DNA from: Rhipidocladum racemiflorum
Lineage: Eukaryota; Streptophyta; Magnoliopsida; Poales; Poaceae
Length of the DNA stretch: 64,000 nucleotides
NCBI GenBank assembly: GCA_036346355.1
Contig: CM070572.1
Span: 3,541,001 to 3,605,000 of the forward strand
Direction of reading: 5' to 3'
Shown here: positions 24,201 through 34,445 of the stretch, in pieces
Layout: every line of letters starts with the position of its first letter
Numbering within the stretch: the stretch's first letter is position 1
Translations under genes and position numbers: made by a program
Notes under the pieces: model-generated
Seen by the model: only the letters and a program-made list of their open reading frames with translations
Database searches by the model: none
What the model was told of the DNA's origin: nothing

Positions 24201-27200
24201 ATTCCGCTGTAGCTTCCCCGGGAGGAGCAATCTCCACTCCCGGGGGTGGCCACCTCTGTCGTCGCTCATCCTTGTCGGCTTCGTCACGGCCTACGACCCT
24301 TGTCCTCGTTGGCTCATCGGCTTGTTCATCAAAGGCGCAGTCAAGGCTAGTGAGGAAGGCGATGCTGCATCATCAGGAGGCGCCTCCGGCCGCAGTTCCT
24401 CTGTTCCCGTCCGCTGTCGTCGCTTTCTGCTAGTTGACGTCGGCTGATCCGGCTGGGCGGCTTCTCTCTGGCTCGCCTCGCCTCGACTCCGTCGGGCCCC
24501 GCCTCGTCTCCTTCTCTGGCGGACGCCGCAAGCCGTGAATCCACGGAGCTCTGCCGCGGCTTCTGATGCTGGCCAAAGCCGTGCGCCTCCGGCCTTCGCG
24601 ACTCCGATCGCCTCCGGTCCACATCGTCTCGGCCGTCTGACCGGTCTCGACGGACCGGCCAGCCCGGCCGCCTCCGTCTGGCTCGTCTCGGCATCCAGCC
24701 CGCGCCAGCCTCCGTAGCGCCACGCTGCACCAAGCCGCCGAAACGGCCGCTCCAAGCCTCGGCGCCCGTTGGACTTCTGTGTTCTGTGGAGGTTGAACAG
24801 AGCTGCAAGTGTGCATCCCTCCAGAGCTTTCTTGTGAGAACTAGCTTTGACTAGTCTTGAAGTTTGGCTTCACGTGAAAGACTTGAAACGTCCAGAGTTT
24901 TGAAGTCTTTCTGTTCTCACATCCGTGACTTTTCAAGTCCGGTTGAAGGCTTAGAGTTCACGTGCCTCTCCGTGAAGGACCTAGCAGCTCCAGCTTTTAG
25001 TCCTTCGGCTCTTTGGCTTCTCCTTCGGTCGCTATCATCGAGGCTTCTCCTTACCTTGGCCATCGACGATGAGCTTTGGTTCGACGTCGACATAATTTTC
25101 TTTGTGTCGGGTGTCGCCGCTAAGTCTCTATCTTCTAGCTTTTCGCTTGGCTTATCGGCTCCGGCTTCTTGGATCAACTATAGCTCTTGGTCTTCTACAT
25201 GGCTAGCTTGGCTCCAGTTCGGTCGGATCGCCTTCGGTTCTTTTCAGCTAGGCTCGTCTTATTTCAGTATGGCTCTGCTGTCTTGGCTCTTTCGTTGGTT
25301 TGATGGCTTTCAGACTACTGCTTTTTAGTGCTGCGGCTAGCAATTCATAATATTTTCTTTAGTCTTCCGTTGCGTCCATCCAAGTCTTTAGCATCTTGAT
25401 TCTATCGTTGCTCGGCTCTTTTATCGGCTCGGCTCATACTGTCAACTCTTATTACCTCGGCTCGGCTCGTTTTGTCGGCTTCGTCGATTCTTCTTCATCG
25501 ACTCGGCCCTACCTTCGACTTCCGTTTGTCGATTTGGCTTCTTCGTCGACTCGGCTCTACCTTCGACTTCTGTTCGTTGATCTGGCTTCTTCGTCGACTT
25601 TTCTTCACCGACTCGGTTCTTCGTTGGTTGTTCTTCGTCAGCTCGATTTTTCAAGAGTTACATGCTACGACGGCTACTTCAGGATTATGACTTTGGATTT
25701 TCCTATTTTAGTTCATCCCTTCCAAATGCAATGCTATATTAGAGATAGAGTCATGTTATTCTAGTATCTATATTAGAGATAGAGTCCTGTTATTCCTTTC
25801 CCTCATGTACTCTATATATTGTGGCCATTGGTCCTCATATTGAATACAAGTCATATTCATAATAGAAAGAAATCTGGAGCATTTACCAATTGGCACAAGC
25901 GAAAATATAGCTAGGGGTTAAGAACTGGAACAAGACTGTATAGCCGCAATTCCAGCATTCTGATTTCCAAATAGCACGGTCAATTTCACTATAAGAAACC
26001 TCATGAAACTGATAGCATACCAGAAACCTCATGATATTGATACCTATAAATTTTCTCACGAGTGTCCATTTTTCAGGTTCGGCTGTTGGATTTAGATTAG
26101 ATAGTCTTCTTAAGCTCAGTGATATACGGGCGCGTAACAATAGGATGACTCTCATGCATTATTTATGCAAGGTATGGTTCCTAATTTCTGTAATTCTCTT
26201 GATCGTGTTTTTCTATCAAAAGGGCCAAGTTTTAAGGATTTGCTCTTCATTTATTCTATGTTTTCAAGTATCACTTAATGTATAAAATTATCAAAGTATT
26301 GCACTTTTTGCTTGGGAGGCTAACCGGTGTATGGCAATAGAAGTTTTACAAACTTAGAGGTTCAATCTAACAAGGGTATGCATAATGATATCATTGTCGT
26401 CACATTATGGGTGATTGATCATTATTGAAGAAAGGGAAAGGGTAGCTAGTACCTACACTCAAAAGTTCTGTTTTTGTTCAGAAGCGGTAGCTTGAGCTGT
26501 TTCTCCTACATTTGTTACTCCCCTTGCCCCATTTTTTTGGTTTTCCTTTCTTTGTTGCAATGACCATATCACAAGCTGCAATCCTACATTTAACAAAAAT
26601 CGCTGGCTACAAGGTGTTCCACACACTGTGGGTTCCTTTCAATAAAAAGGTAGACATCAATCCATGCATGTAAGTTTGGACCAGTTGCTTTACTTCCATT
26701 ATATTAACATCAATTTTTTTTAAATCATGAAACTGGTATTTTGTGCCATTCTCGGAAGAATTTACACTTTTTTTTATGAACTCTTTCTCAAAGTTTATTG
26801 CTTCCACAGGTTCTTTCTGACAAGCTTCCTGCAGTTCTTGATTTTGACAAGGATCTCGCACATTTAGAACCTGCCTCAAAGGTAGCTTAGATCTTAATGA
26901 CAGGTCTATTCTGGTTTTGTTCTGTTTACTTACAGTATGGTGGAAAAAACAGATACAACTAAAAGAGTTAGCGGAAGAAATGCAAGCCATAACTAAGGGA
27001 CTGGAAAAGGTTGAACAGGAATTGTCAACTTCTGAAAAAGATGGTCCAGTGTCTGAGATATTTTACAAGGTTGGTTACGCTTTTTCTTTGTTAGGGCACA
27101 CGCACACGCACACGAGTTGGGACACAATATTTACGTGGAAACCCTTGCGGGAAAAAACCACGGGAGACGAAATCTACTATTTGATTCAATCGTTACAAGT

Positions 27201-28519
27201 ACATGGGGTGGTTTTATATAACTAAAATAGAGTCCGTGTTGTAGGTGATAAGGACTCCTTGTTAGTTAGAATATTTGATGCATATCTCTAACAAACCCCC
27301 CCTTGACTTAAAATTCATAACGATAATTTCCTTAGATGTGGAAATGGAAAGCTCAGCAGCAACACTAGTCATACCAAATGGCTGGCACATGCATTCTATA
27401 ATTCATTCCTTGTTGTTTCATTTATATAACTAGACTATTAAAACCATAACACTTCGATGCAATTTTGCACTTTGAGCTGTACATAGGTCAGACTTCAGGG
27501 AAACTTTATGTTTATTATTTGCCAATTGTTACTATAAAAAGACATAGGGAAAAACATGAAGACACCATCATGAATTATAACAATTAGCATTTGGTTAACT
27601 ACCATTGACAAACTATTAGCCTATTAATTGCAATACTCAGAAGAGCTTTCATTTCAGAAATTAAAGGAATTTCTAGCTGACGCCCAAGCTCAAGGAAGAT
27701 CATTAGCTTTGCTTTATAGTACTGCGGTATGTCAAGACTACAAGAAGTGTCAATATCTTGATGCATGCATTCTGCTGCTAGCATGTGCTTTTTGCTAAAT
27801 TTATTGTTTTGCTTGCAGGGGCAAAGTGCAGATTCTCTAGCACATTATTTTGGTGAAGATCCTGTGCGGTGTCCATTCGAGCAAGGTATCTTCTTTTGAG
27901 CTAAAAGGCTTAATTATTCTGCAAATATACAAACCAAAGCTTAATGGGTCCAATACAAAAGGGAGTAAAGGATGGGAAAAGTTTTTGTATGTGTAAGACA
28001 TGTGAGAAAAAGTACCATGTATTTTATAAAGCTAATTCAGTTGCAGTCATCATGTTCCAACAAAGCTGCACTTTGTTTCCAAACCCTCCTGTCGCAATTG
28101 GATATATTATGAGTATTATCTCTTGTCGCAATAGTTTCCAAACCAAGGCACATGCACTTCTAGGATTCCCTGGCGGTTTGACAGGAAATCATCTGAGTCC
28201 CTGGCTTCCTGCAGTTCTCTGTGTCGCTTGCCTTAGCAAACGCTTTGTCGTCATGGTAGAACCTAGAATTATTGCATCCACCGTGTCTTCAGATCAACAC
28301 CAGTAGACTTTTGGATGTCTTGAACAGTTATGTGATATCCCGTTTATGTGGACAGTTGTCTCCACTCTGCTAAGCTTCGTGAAAACGTTTGAGCGAGCCC
28401 ATGCTGAGAACCTCAGGCAGATGGAGCTGGAGAAGAAAAGAGCCCACATGGAAGCAGAAAGAGAAAAGGCGAAAGTAGCTGCTCGCAAGGACTTGCTGGA
28501 GCCAGGAATTTCAGATTGA
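18274..28519 (+). CDS. FH7: class II formin (PTEN-like domain, FH1, FH2)
   Basis: Formins nucleate and elongate actin filaments. Exons: 18274-18346, 19216-19916, 20140-20358, 20439-22294, 22385-22505, 22606-22677, 23092-23190, 23323-23364, 23454-23534, 23658-23708, 23787-23868, 26077-26171, 26810-26881, 26953-27069, 27658-27726, 27819-27885 and 28356-28519. They total 3981 nt, or 1326 aa, in frame throughout. The N-terminus MALFRKFFFKKPPDGLL is the class II signature. The PTEN-like region covers about residues 20-190, with the P-loop remnant HCEQGCWP at 125 where the usual catalytic Arg is absent. A C2-like region extends to about 340. FH1 (about 560-915) has several polyproline runs for profilin. 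FH2 begins at PLKPLHWVK (about 919) and includes GNALNQGTARG and the long C-terminal helices. A Lys/Glu-rich helix ends the protein. Intron 3 uses a GC donor. Intron 1 holds a Helitron and intron 11 an LTR element. Assignment to the rice FH7 clade is from memory; class II formin is certain. Confidence 0.93.
18492..18840. repeat. direct duplication in formin intron 1
   Basis: The segment near 18492-18660 is repeated with changes near 18688-18840. Shared words include AATTTCC, GGTCAAGA, ACAGTGGTGGGTG, TCCTTTTAG and ATACATATTTATTTGC. The two copies are diverged. Confidence 0.75.
18850..19132 (-). mobile_element. non-autonomous Helitron in formin intron 1
   Basis: Read on the minus strand it starts TCTCTACTATATAAAA and ends CTAG, with the palindrome CGTTGCAACG upstream of the end. 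The flanks are A and T on that strand, as Helitrons require. It is closely related to the copies at 12915-13264 and 58878-59203. Confidence 0.85.
24163..24174 (+). other. primer-binding site
   Basis: TGGTATCAGAGC is the common plant LTR primer site for initiator tRNA-Met, here abutting the left LTR with no spacer. Confidence 0.85.
25480..25640. repeat. internal repeats of the LTR element
   Basis: Words such as TTCGTCGACTCGGCT and CTACCTTCGACTTC recur two to four times at irregular spacing inside the non-autonomous LTR element. Confidence 0.7.
27100..27293 (-). mobile_element. LTR remnant in formin intron 14
   Basis: The end CTCTAACA at about 27286-27293 is followed by AACCCCCCCTTGAC. On the minus strand this is a polypurine tract directly before TGTTAGAG, the typical junction of internal sequence and 3' LTR. 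Further left, TTTACGTGGAAACCC resembles copia LTR sequences of grasses. No second LTR was found, so this is a fragment. Confidence 0.45.
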
Positions 28520-29034
28520 TGGCTCAACGTCGAAGCCAGACAGTACATATTTCACTAATTTCTTACCATGTCAGATGGTGACCTTAGCTTACGACCAAGA
28601 ACAGCGCGGCAGAAAGTTTTGTAGCGCTATTTTCTAACCATGTGAAAATGGAGGTGAAGAAGAGAAGTTCAGGGTATACGCCTATGGAAATGTGGACATC
28701 CATTTTCATCGTTATATAAAATGACAATCAGTAGCGCCTTCCCTCCAAACTTGTTTGAGCTATCGTTGGCTCTTACGGTTTTGCCTTACAGGGGAAGAGA
28801 AGGCCAAGGAAGTGTACGGTGTAGTCTTAAAATGACAATACACTAACAGATAGGATTACAGTGTAGTGTACTGGTTCTTACTGTGCATAGGAAAGTACAG
28901 TTCTTGGATTATTTCGGGGAATTCCCCTGGTGACGAACAAATTTTGTGATGTTTTCGTACCTGTAAATTTTGTATATTTTCCATTTATCGATGCTTCTGT
29001 ACAGTATGATTGTAACATAGAAAGGTCCATTCTT
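28520..29034 (+). other. formin 3' UTR and flank
   Basis: No coding potential. This follows the formin stop codon and should contain its 3' UTR; I could not fix the poly(A) site. Confidence 0.45.
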
Positions 29035-29207
29035 AACTCTACTAGATTCGTGGACCTGGAGCTATGGGTATATTAAGAGTGTTCAGGTAGATCATCTTAT
29101 TTATATTTTAAAATAAAAATAAAAATTTAATTCACTTTATTTTAACCTACAAGTTTCAGATCTAAGGAGGAGTTAGGATCTGAAGCTCTACGAAATAGGG
29201 CCTAAAG
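29035..29207. mobile_element. MITE fragment, same family as 13385 and 16559
   Basis: Shares the ATTCGTGGA/CTGGAGCT segment, the AT-rich core with AATTCACTTTATTTTA and the terminal AGCTCTAC-GGGCC part with the other copies. Adjacent sequence to 29330 (TTGTTTGGTACAGCTC) looks like a second decayed copy. Confidence 0.6.
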
Positions 29208-29625
29208 TCCTTGTTTGGTACAGCTCTAGATTCTTATTTTTCACCTCTTGCTCTAGATTATCTGAAGTGAGAATCTGGAGCTACCTCAAAAAATGTTTGG
29301 CTCCAAGAACCGTAAATGTGAGGATTAGAGGCAAATAGACATTCCTACCCTGGTTGTAACACAATAATTGTATGTATACATAAATTTTTGGAGTTTTTTC
29401 TTTGCAAAACCATATTAATGTATATAAATGATACTAATATCATTTCCCTTTCTTTTTCGGGAAATTAATTTGACTTAGTTACTCGTGGACATCATTTTAA
29501 CGGTTTCTTTGCAAAGACAACGTACTGTTTATATATCATGGGCAAAGAACAATATCAGTGTTACATGATGCAATGAGGACGATATATATAAATCCATGAA
29601 CATTCATATACTTCACAGTTTAAAC

Positions 29626-31448
29626 TGTTATGAATAGCACTTATATTCTTCATGAGGTTAATAGGCTAGAATAGATAGATGTACAAGTGGCACAAAAGAA
29701 AAGCCTACATATGGCAATATCTATATAAGGCAATACATGCCTTAACACTTTCCTCAAATGCAATGTGTATGCAGTAGCATTGTATTTGGAAGGGAGACTA
29801 AAATAGGAAAAAATCATAGTCTTAGTCTTGAAATTGTCGTCATAGCATCCAGTTTTTGGAAAATGTGTCAAAGATCTTCCAACCAGGGTCGTGTTGTAAC
29901 CCATAAAACACAAAGTGTAGGGCCTGAGAAAGCAGGAGCAAAGTTGGTCTTGATAGCACGACAAAGAAAATGATGAAGCCGATACAAATATAGGGCTCAT
30001 AAGCATGGCGGCGCAGATCGAAACCTAAGATGGCGACAGCGCAGAAGAGAATCGCAACGGCCTTAGAAGCTCGAGTGGCAGCTTAGAGAGAAGTGATGGC
30101 ATCATAAAGACTTCTACATCTGCAGTGGCTCAAAAAGAAGAGCGGCGACTGCTGCCATGTGAAATGGAGAGCTAGAAAAGCAATCAGCTGACTAACACGG
30201 AATTTATGGACTCACATGGCATGGACAAAACTAGAGATAGATACTAAGGATTTGAATGGACGTAACGGAAGACTCAAATAAATACTAGTAGTAGATACTA
30301 GCAGCATCAACAATCAAACACGAAGTAGAACTCTAAATTAAAATTCAGCAACAACGCCCGACGCAAAGAAAGTCACGTCGAACCAAAGCTCATCGACTCG
30401 GCTCGGCTTATGATTCTCGGCTGTCTCTTCGAGTGAGCCGCTGACGATGAAGTGAGTCGAGCCGGACTGAAAATGAGCTGAGAGCCGAGCCGAGAAGAGT
30501 CGGGCTGAGCCAGAGACGAGTCAAGTCAAAACCTGAATTTTGAGAACGGTTTGAAATCCGATCGGTCTGGTTTCCTCTCCTTCTTCAGGGAGGCATTTGC
30601 CCGGGAGGTCGTGTGAGCGTCGGCATCGGGAGTTGCACCGGGAGGCGAGCGGCATCGTGGTGAAGGTCGCTGAACTCGGCTGGGGCGACACACGGGAGGC
30701 AGTCGGCGAGCAGAGGTGCTCGGAGAGTCATGGAACGACTCTCGACGCGTGGGAGGCAACCGACGAGCAGCGGGCGGCTGTAGGCCTGTAGCATCGCAGT
30801 GAAGGTCGGTGGCCTATCCAACCGGGACGAGCACGAAGTCAAGCACGGCCACAGACGAGCGACAGCCATGGAGGAGTCACCGGTCCAGATGTGCGAGATC
30901 CGACGATAAGGTGACCGCTTAGATTTTTTTCTCCCGGGGCAGCGACAGTTGAAGAAAACGGGTGGCGGCTAGGAGCACCGGTAAAAACCCTAACCCTCAA
31001 AACCTGGCTTCAATGCCATGTTGTGAATGGCATTTGTATTTATCATGAGACCAATAAGCTAGAATATATATACACACAAATGGATACAGAAGAAAAGCCT
31101 ATATATGGTAATATCTAAATAAGGCAATATATATATAAGACAATATATGCCCTAAGAGCATCTCCAAGAGAGGCCCTAAATACGGTTCTATCTCGAAATA
31201 TAGGGCTTTTAAGGAAAAGATCAACTCCAGCAGAGGACCTAATCTGATAAAATTTAGCAAATTGTTTTAGGGCCCCTAGGAGAGTAGCTATATTTAGCAA
31301 CTCTGTGATTAAGCCCTATCTTCGTTAAGTTTTAGGGCCTAATTGTTGGAGTGAATATTTCGTTGGAGCCCTAAATCTAATTAGTTGGGGTCCTAAATTA
31401 AAATTTAAGGCTCATTTTTAGTGCTCTCTCTTGGAGATGCTCTAACAT
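29626..31448 (-). mobile_element. non-autonomous LTR retrotransposon, minus strand
   Basis: Two related LTRs lie at 29626-29747 and 31019-31448 (the latter interrupted by a MITE). Read on the minus strand each starts TGTTA and ends with TTCATAACA or TTCACAACA. The polypurine tract GAGGAAAG lies next to the left LTR and a decayed primer site (TGGCATTGAAGCC) next to the right one, which fixes the orientation. The flanks are TAAAC (29621-29625) and TAAGC (31449-31453), a 5-bp duplication with one change. Part of the interior near 30367-30400 matches the interior of the formin-intron element, so they are one family. No gag or pol. Confidence 0.8.
31156..31443. mobile_element. Tourist-like MITE (288 bp) inside an LTR
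   Basis: Near-perfect terminal inverted repeats GAGCATCTCCAAGAGAG and flanking TAA duplications (31153-31155 and 31444-31446) mark a PIF/Harbinger-mobilised MITE. It sits five bases before the end of the LTR; removing it restores the LTR end CCTAACA. No coding sequence. Confidence 0.88.
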
Positions 31449-31603
31449 AAGCATCAAAGTGTACAAAAATGCACTGGGTCAGTCATATCCAATACTCGAT
31501 TTCTTTTACATCATAAGTCAGTAACTGCATTTGAACATAACATTAGCATACAAGATAAACAACATTCTGAACACAACATTTTGTCATTGGATGGTGATAG
31601 CCA

Positions 31604-31829
31604 GGGATTGAAATCTCGTCGAGATTTCACGAAATTTTGTATCTTGAACCCCCTCTGAGTTTCATAATCCCGACAGAATGGGAAAATTTCAAAAAAAAAA
31701 TCTAATTTGCTACAATACTCTGAAATCTCGGCGAGATTTCATCATTTTGAGCCAAAATCTCTCTTTTTTTGCCGAAATATAGGACATTATCTTTACCAGA
31801 TTTGTATTTATTAGAACCAGATTTGACTG
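31604..31829. mobile_element. hAT-like fragment (CAGGGATTGAAATCTCG end)
   Basis: The segment starts CAGGG and holds several AAATCTCGNCGAGATTTC palindromes, as in the complete element at 44965-45472. Its other end is not seen; the Sirevirus insertion lies next to it. Confidence 0.45.
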
Positions 31830-33464
31830 TGTAGGATCGAAGTATACGAATATAGCAATCAGAGGGGGGGTGAATGATTGTGCGGAAGCTAAAACCAAAT
31901 TCTTGATCTATTAAAAGTTCACCCCAAAACAGAACCAAATAATTCCCTCGTTTTCGACAAAAACAGAATGACAGAGGTTCGGTAAAACGCGAATTCTCGG
32001 AGATCCAACCGTCCAAAAAATCTGAAATTTGGACACGAGAAACTAGATTCCAATACGAATCGAACCCAAAAAGAATCAGCTCGATCGGACTTACGGATCA
32101 AAAGTTATGAGCTTCGCAAGCTTGCTGATCCAGAACTTGACGAGAATCAATCTAATCAAAACTTCAAGATTAAACAAGAACGACAAAAGATTGATCAACT
32201 AGACTTTGAGAAACACTAGATCAATACCCTAGAACGGTTTTTGATGGATCAAATCAAGATGAAACTCAACGATCAAAAACCAATCTAGAATTAGAACAAG
32301 CATGCAAACAAGAACCAAAACAGAAAACATCAGAGCGACGTGGTTACTGTAGCACGCAAAAATCTTGGAAGAATTGATCTTTATTTCTTGTCTAAAATAC
32401 TCTCATCAAAAGAGTACAAACCCTAAAACCAAGCTCAAAGCTTGATGCGCTCAGCTCTACTTGGTTGGATGCCCTTCAACAGGAGACAACCCCTCCTATT
32501 TAAAGGACCAACCCACAAGGAGTTCTGAATACAATTCCTATTCCCTAGAAGGAATCTGTATCCAACACAACTCTACTTGGCCCAACCTGGCCGAGTACAA
32601 CTCTTGCACGCGTATGGCAACCCTACCATACTCACGTGACTAACACTTTGCACGCGTATGGCCACCTGCCATACTCACGTGACTAACACTTTGCACGCGA
32701 ATGACCTCCTGCCATTCTCACGTGACTAACCATTCTTCATGTGCACCATTCTCTTAGCCCGAACGTCCGCATGACATCCTTGACCACCAAGACCTCAGTT
32801 CCTCCCTGAACCTAGTCCCGAACCTCAGCTCCTCCATGAACCTAGTTCCGGTCCCGTCATCGACCACGTTCGTCTTCGAGCAATACCTGCACATGAACAA
32901 ACCACAAAACAAATCCGAGCACAAGTCCACGACTTGACTCACATTAATCCATGCAACTACTCACACGAGCATTGCATAAAATCCACTTCAAAATAAGCAT
33001 CATGAAATTCTCACAAATTTCATAATCTCAAAATCAAAATCAAAATTCAATCTCAAAATCACTCAAAAACCCATTCACGACGGACCAAAAAATTTGGTCC
33101 GGCGTACATGTAAAACTTACTGTTTTTCAATAACTTGGTTTGGCACAACAACCTTCAAAAACACATTTACGACAGACCAAAAAAGTTGGTCTGTCGTACA
33201 TGGGAAAACGAGGTTGTCAAAAGCATGTTTACAAAGGACCAAAAAAGTTGGTCTGTCGTACATGGGAGAATGAGGTTGTCAAAAGCATGTTTACAAAGGA
33301 CCAAGAAAGTTGGTCCGTCGTAGATGGGAAACTTACTGTTTTTTTTTTAAGTTTGGTCCGGCGCCAAAGCGAAACTTACTGTTTCTTGTCAAATTGTCAA
33401 AACACAAGAACAAACACATTTGCAAATTCAATTCTAAGCCAATTTTTCAGCACATGATTTCACA
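31830..33464 (-). repeat. 3' LTR of the Sirevirus-like element (1635 bp)
   Basis: On the minus strand it starts TGTGAAATC and ends GATCCTACA. It is nearly identical to 39990-41618 except for clustered differences. At 33076-33345 it carries several hairpin-forming repeats in which an ACGACNGACCAA arm faces TTGGTCNGTCGT. Confidence 0.93.
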
Positions 33465-33780
33465 ATCTCCCCCTTGATGAGAACATTGGCAACACCACTT
33501 AGAATTGAACATTTGGCATTCACTTTACAAAAGATTTTTGAAATCCAAAGGATCAAGGACCAAAAAGAAAACACAGAATTCCCCCTTTGACCAAAATGCA
33601 AAACAAAATCTCCCCCTGAGAAGGAAAATGTGTGTGAATGTGCAATGTGCCCAAAAATTTCAAAATTCTCCAAACTTCTCCCAAAAATTCCAGAAACAAC
33701 TCCCCCTTTTTCTTCTCCCCCTTTTTCATTAATCTTTTCAACAATTCCCAATTTTCTCCCCCTTTGACAATGGATTCATC
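33465..33780 (-). other. serial polypurine tracts before the 3' LTR
   Basis: On the minus strand the motif AAGGGGGAG or a close variant occurs at about 33465-33476, 33581, 33612, 33701, 33714 and 33757. Multiple polypurine tracts are described for Sireviruses. The one touching the LTR is presumably the primer for plus-strand synthesis. Confidence 0.8.
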
Positions 33781-34109
33781 AAGAGTACAAAAGAGAGAAC
33801 ATGTTCAAAATTTTTCTGAAACAATGATTTCACAAGGAGAAACAAGGGAGTGCCAAGATAGAAAAAGATGAGCTCATTCGATCATATAACCTTATATATC
33901 ATATATTATGCAAAATACATGATCTTGATGTGATTTTAACAAGTTAGGGAATGACATGCATCTCAACCTCAATTCAGTCAACTATAGCCAAGTACTAAGC
34001 AAAACCTTTAGTAGAAAAACAAAGGCTCAAAGTTGAAGCAAATAACAAATCAGGGCGAGCAAGTAGTTTCAACTCCAATCTAGTGGACCAATTTAATCTT
34101 TAAACAAGA

Positions 34110-34236
34110 ATCGCATGTGGCATGCTTGAAGCATACTTCTTTTATTTCCTTGGAGTGGCATGCTTGAAGCATACATCTTGTCTTTTGAGGGAATGGCATG
34201 CTTGAAGCATACATCTTATCTTTTAGGGAAAGCATC
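34110..34236. repeat. ~43-bp tandem repeat with ATGCTTGAAGCAT palindrome
   Basis: Three units each start GGCATGCTTGAAGCATAC, a near-perfect palindrome, followed by a pyrimidine-rich spacer of about 25 nt. It lies in the non-coding part between RNase H and the polypurine tracts. Confidence 0.8.
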
Positions 34237-34445
34237 CTGAAGCTCATAACTTGAGGCTTTTGCTTTTAACAACCCTTTTTTATTGATTCCCTTTTCTTTT
34301 CATTTTTCTTTTATTATAAACATGCAAAAGTGATTAAAAGGTCTTAGGAAAGAGTAAAGTTGAAACCACACTTGCTTCATAGCCCAAATTTGTCAAGAGG
34401 ATTCAATATCAAGCCTAGAAGAGTGAGATATCACAGAGTATTTAG

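Larger units (their letters stand above)
24035..25864 (+). mobile_element. non-autonomous LTR retrotransposon in formin intron 11
   Basis: Two 128-bp LTRs (24035-24162 and 25737-25864) flank about 1.57 kb. The left LTR opens TGTTAG and ends CA; the right one opens TATTAG and ends ATA. The primer-binding site TGGTATCAGAGC, complementary to initiator tRNA-Met, starts directly at 24163. A perfect 5-bp duplication GAAAG flanks the whole unit (24030-24034, 25865-25869). The inside is GC-rich, with repeated TCGACTCGGCT words and no gag or pol, so the element needs proteins from elsewhere. Several overlapping open frames at 24291-24816 and 24864-25328 are compositional. The intron still splices in phase in my gene model. 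Confidence 0.9.

Noticed and set aside
24291..25328. Overlapping Arg/Ala-rich frames of up to 154 codons
   Set aside because: They lie inside a non-autonomous LTR element, several frames are open at once, and none resembles gag or pol.
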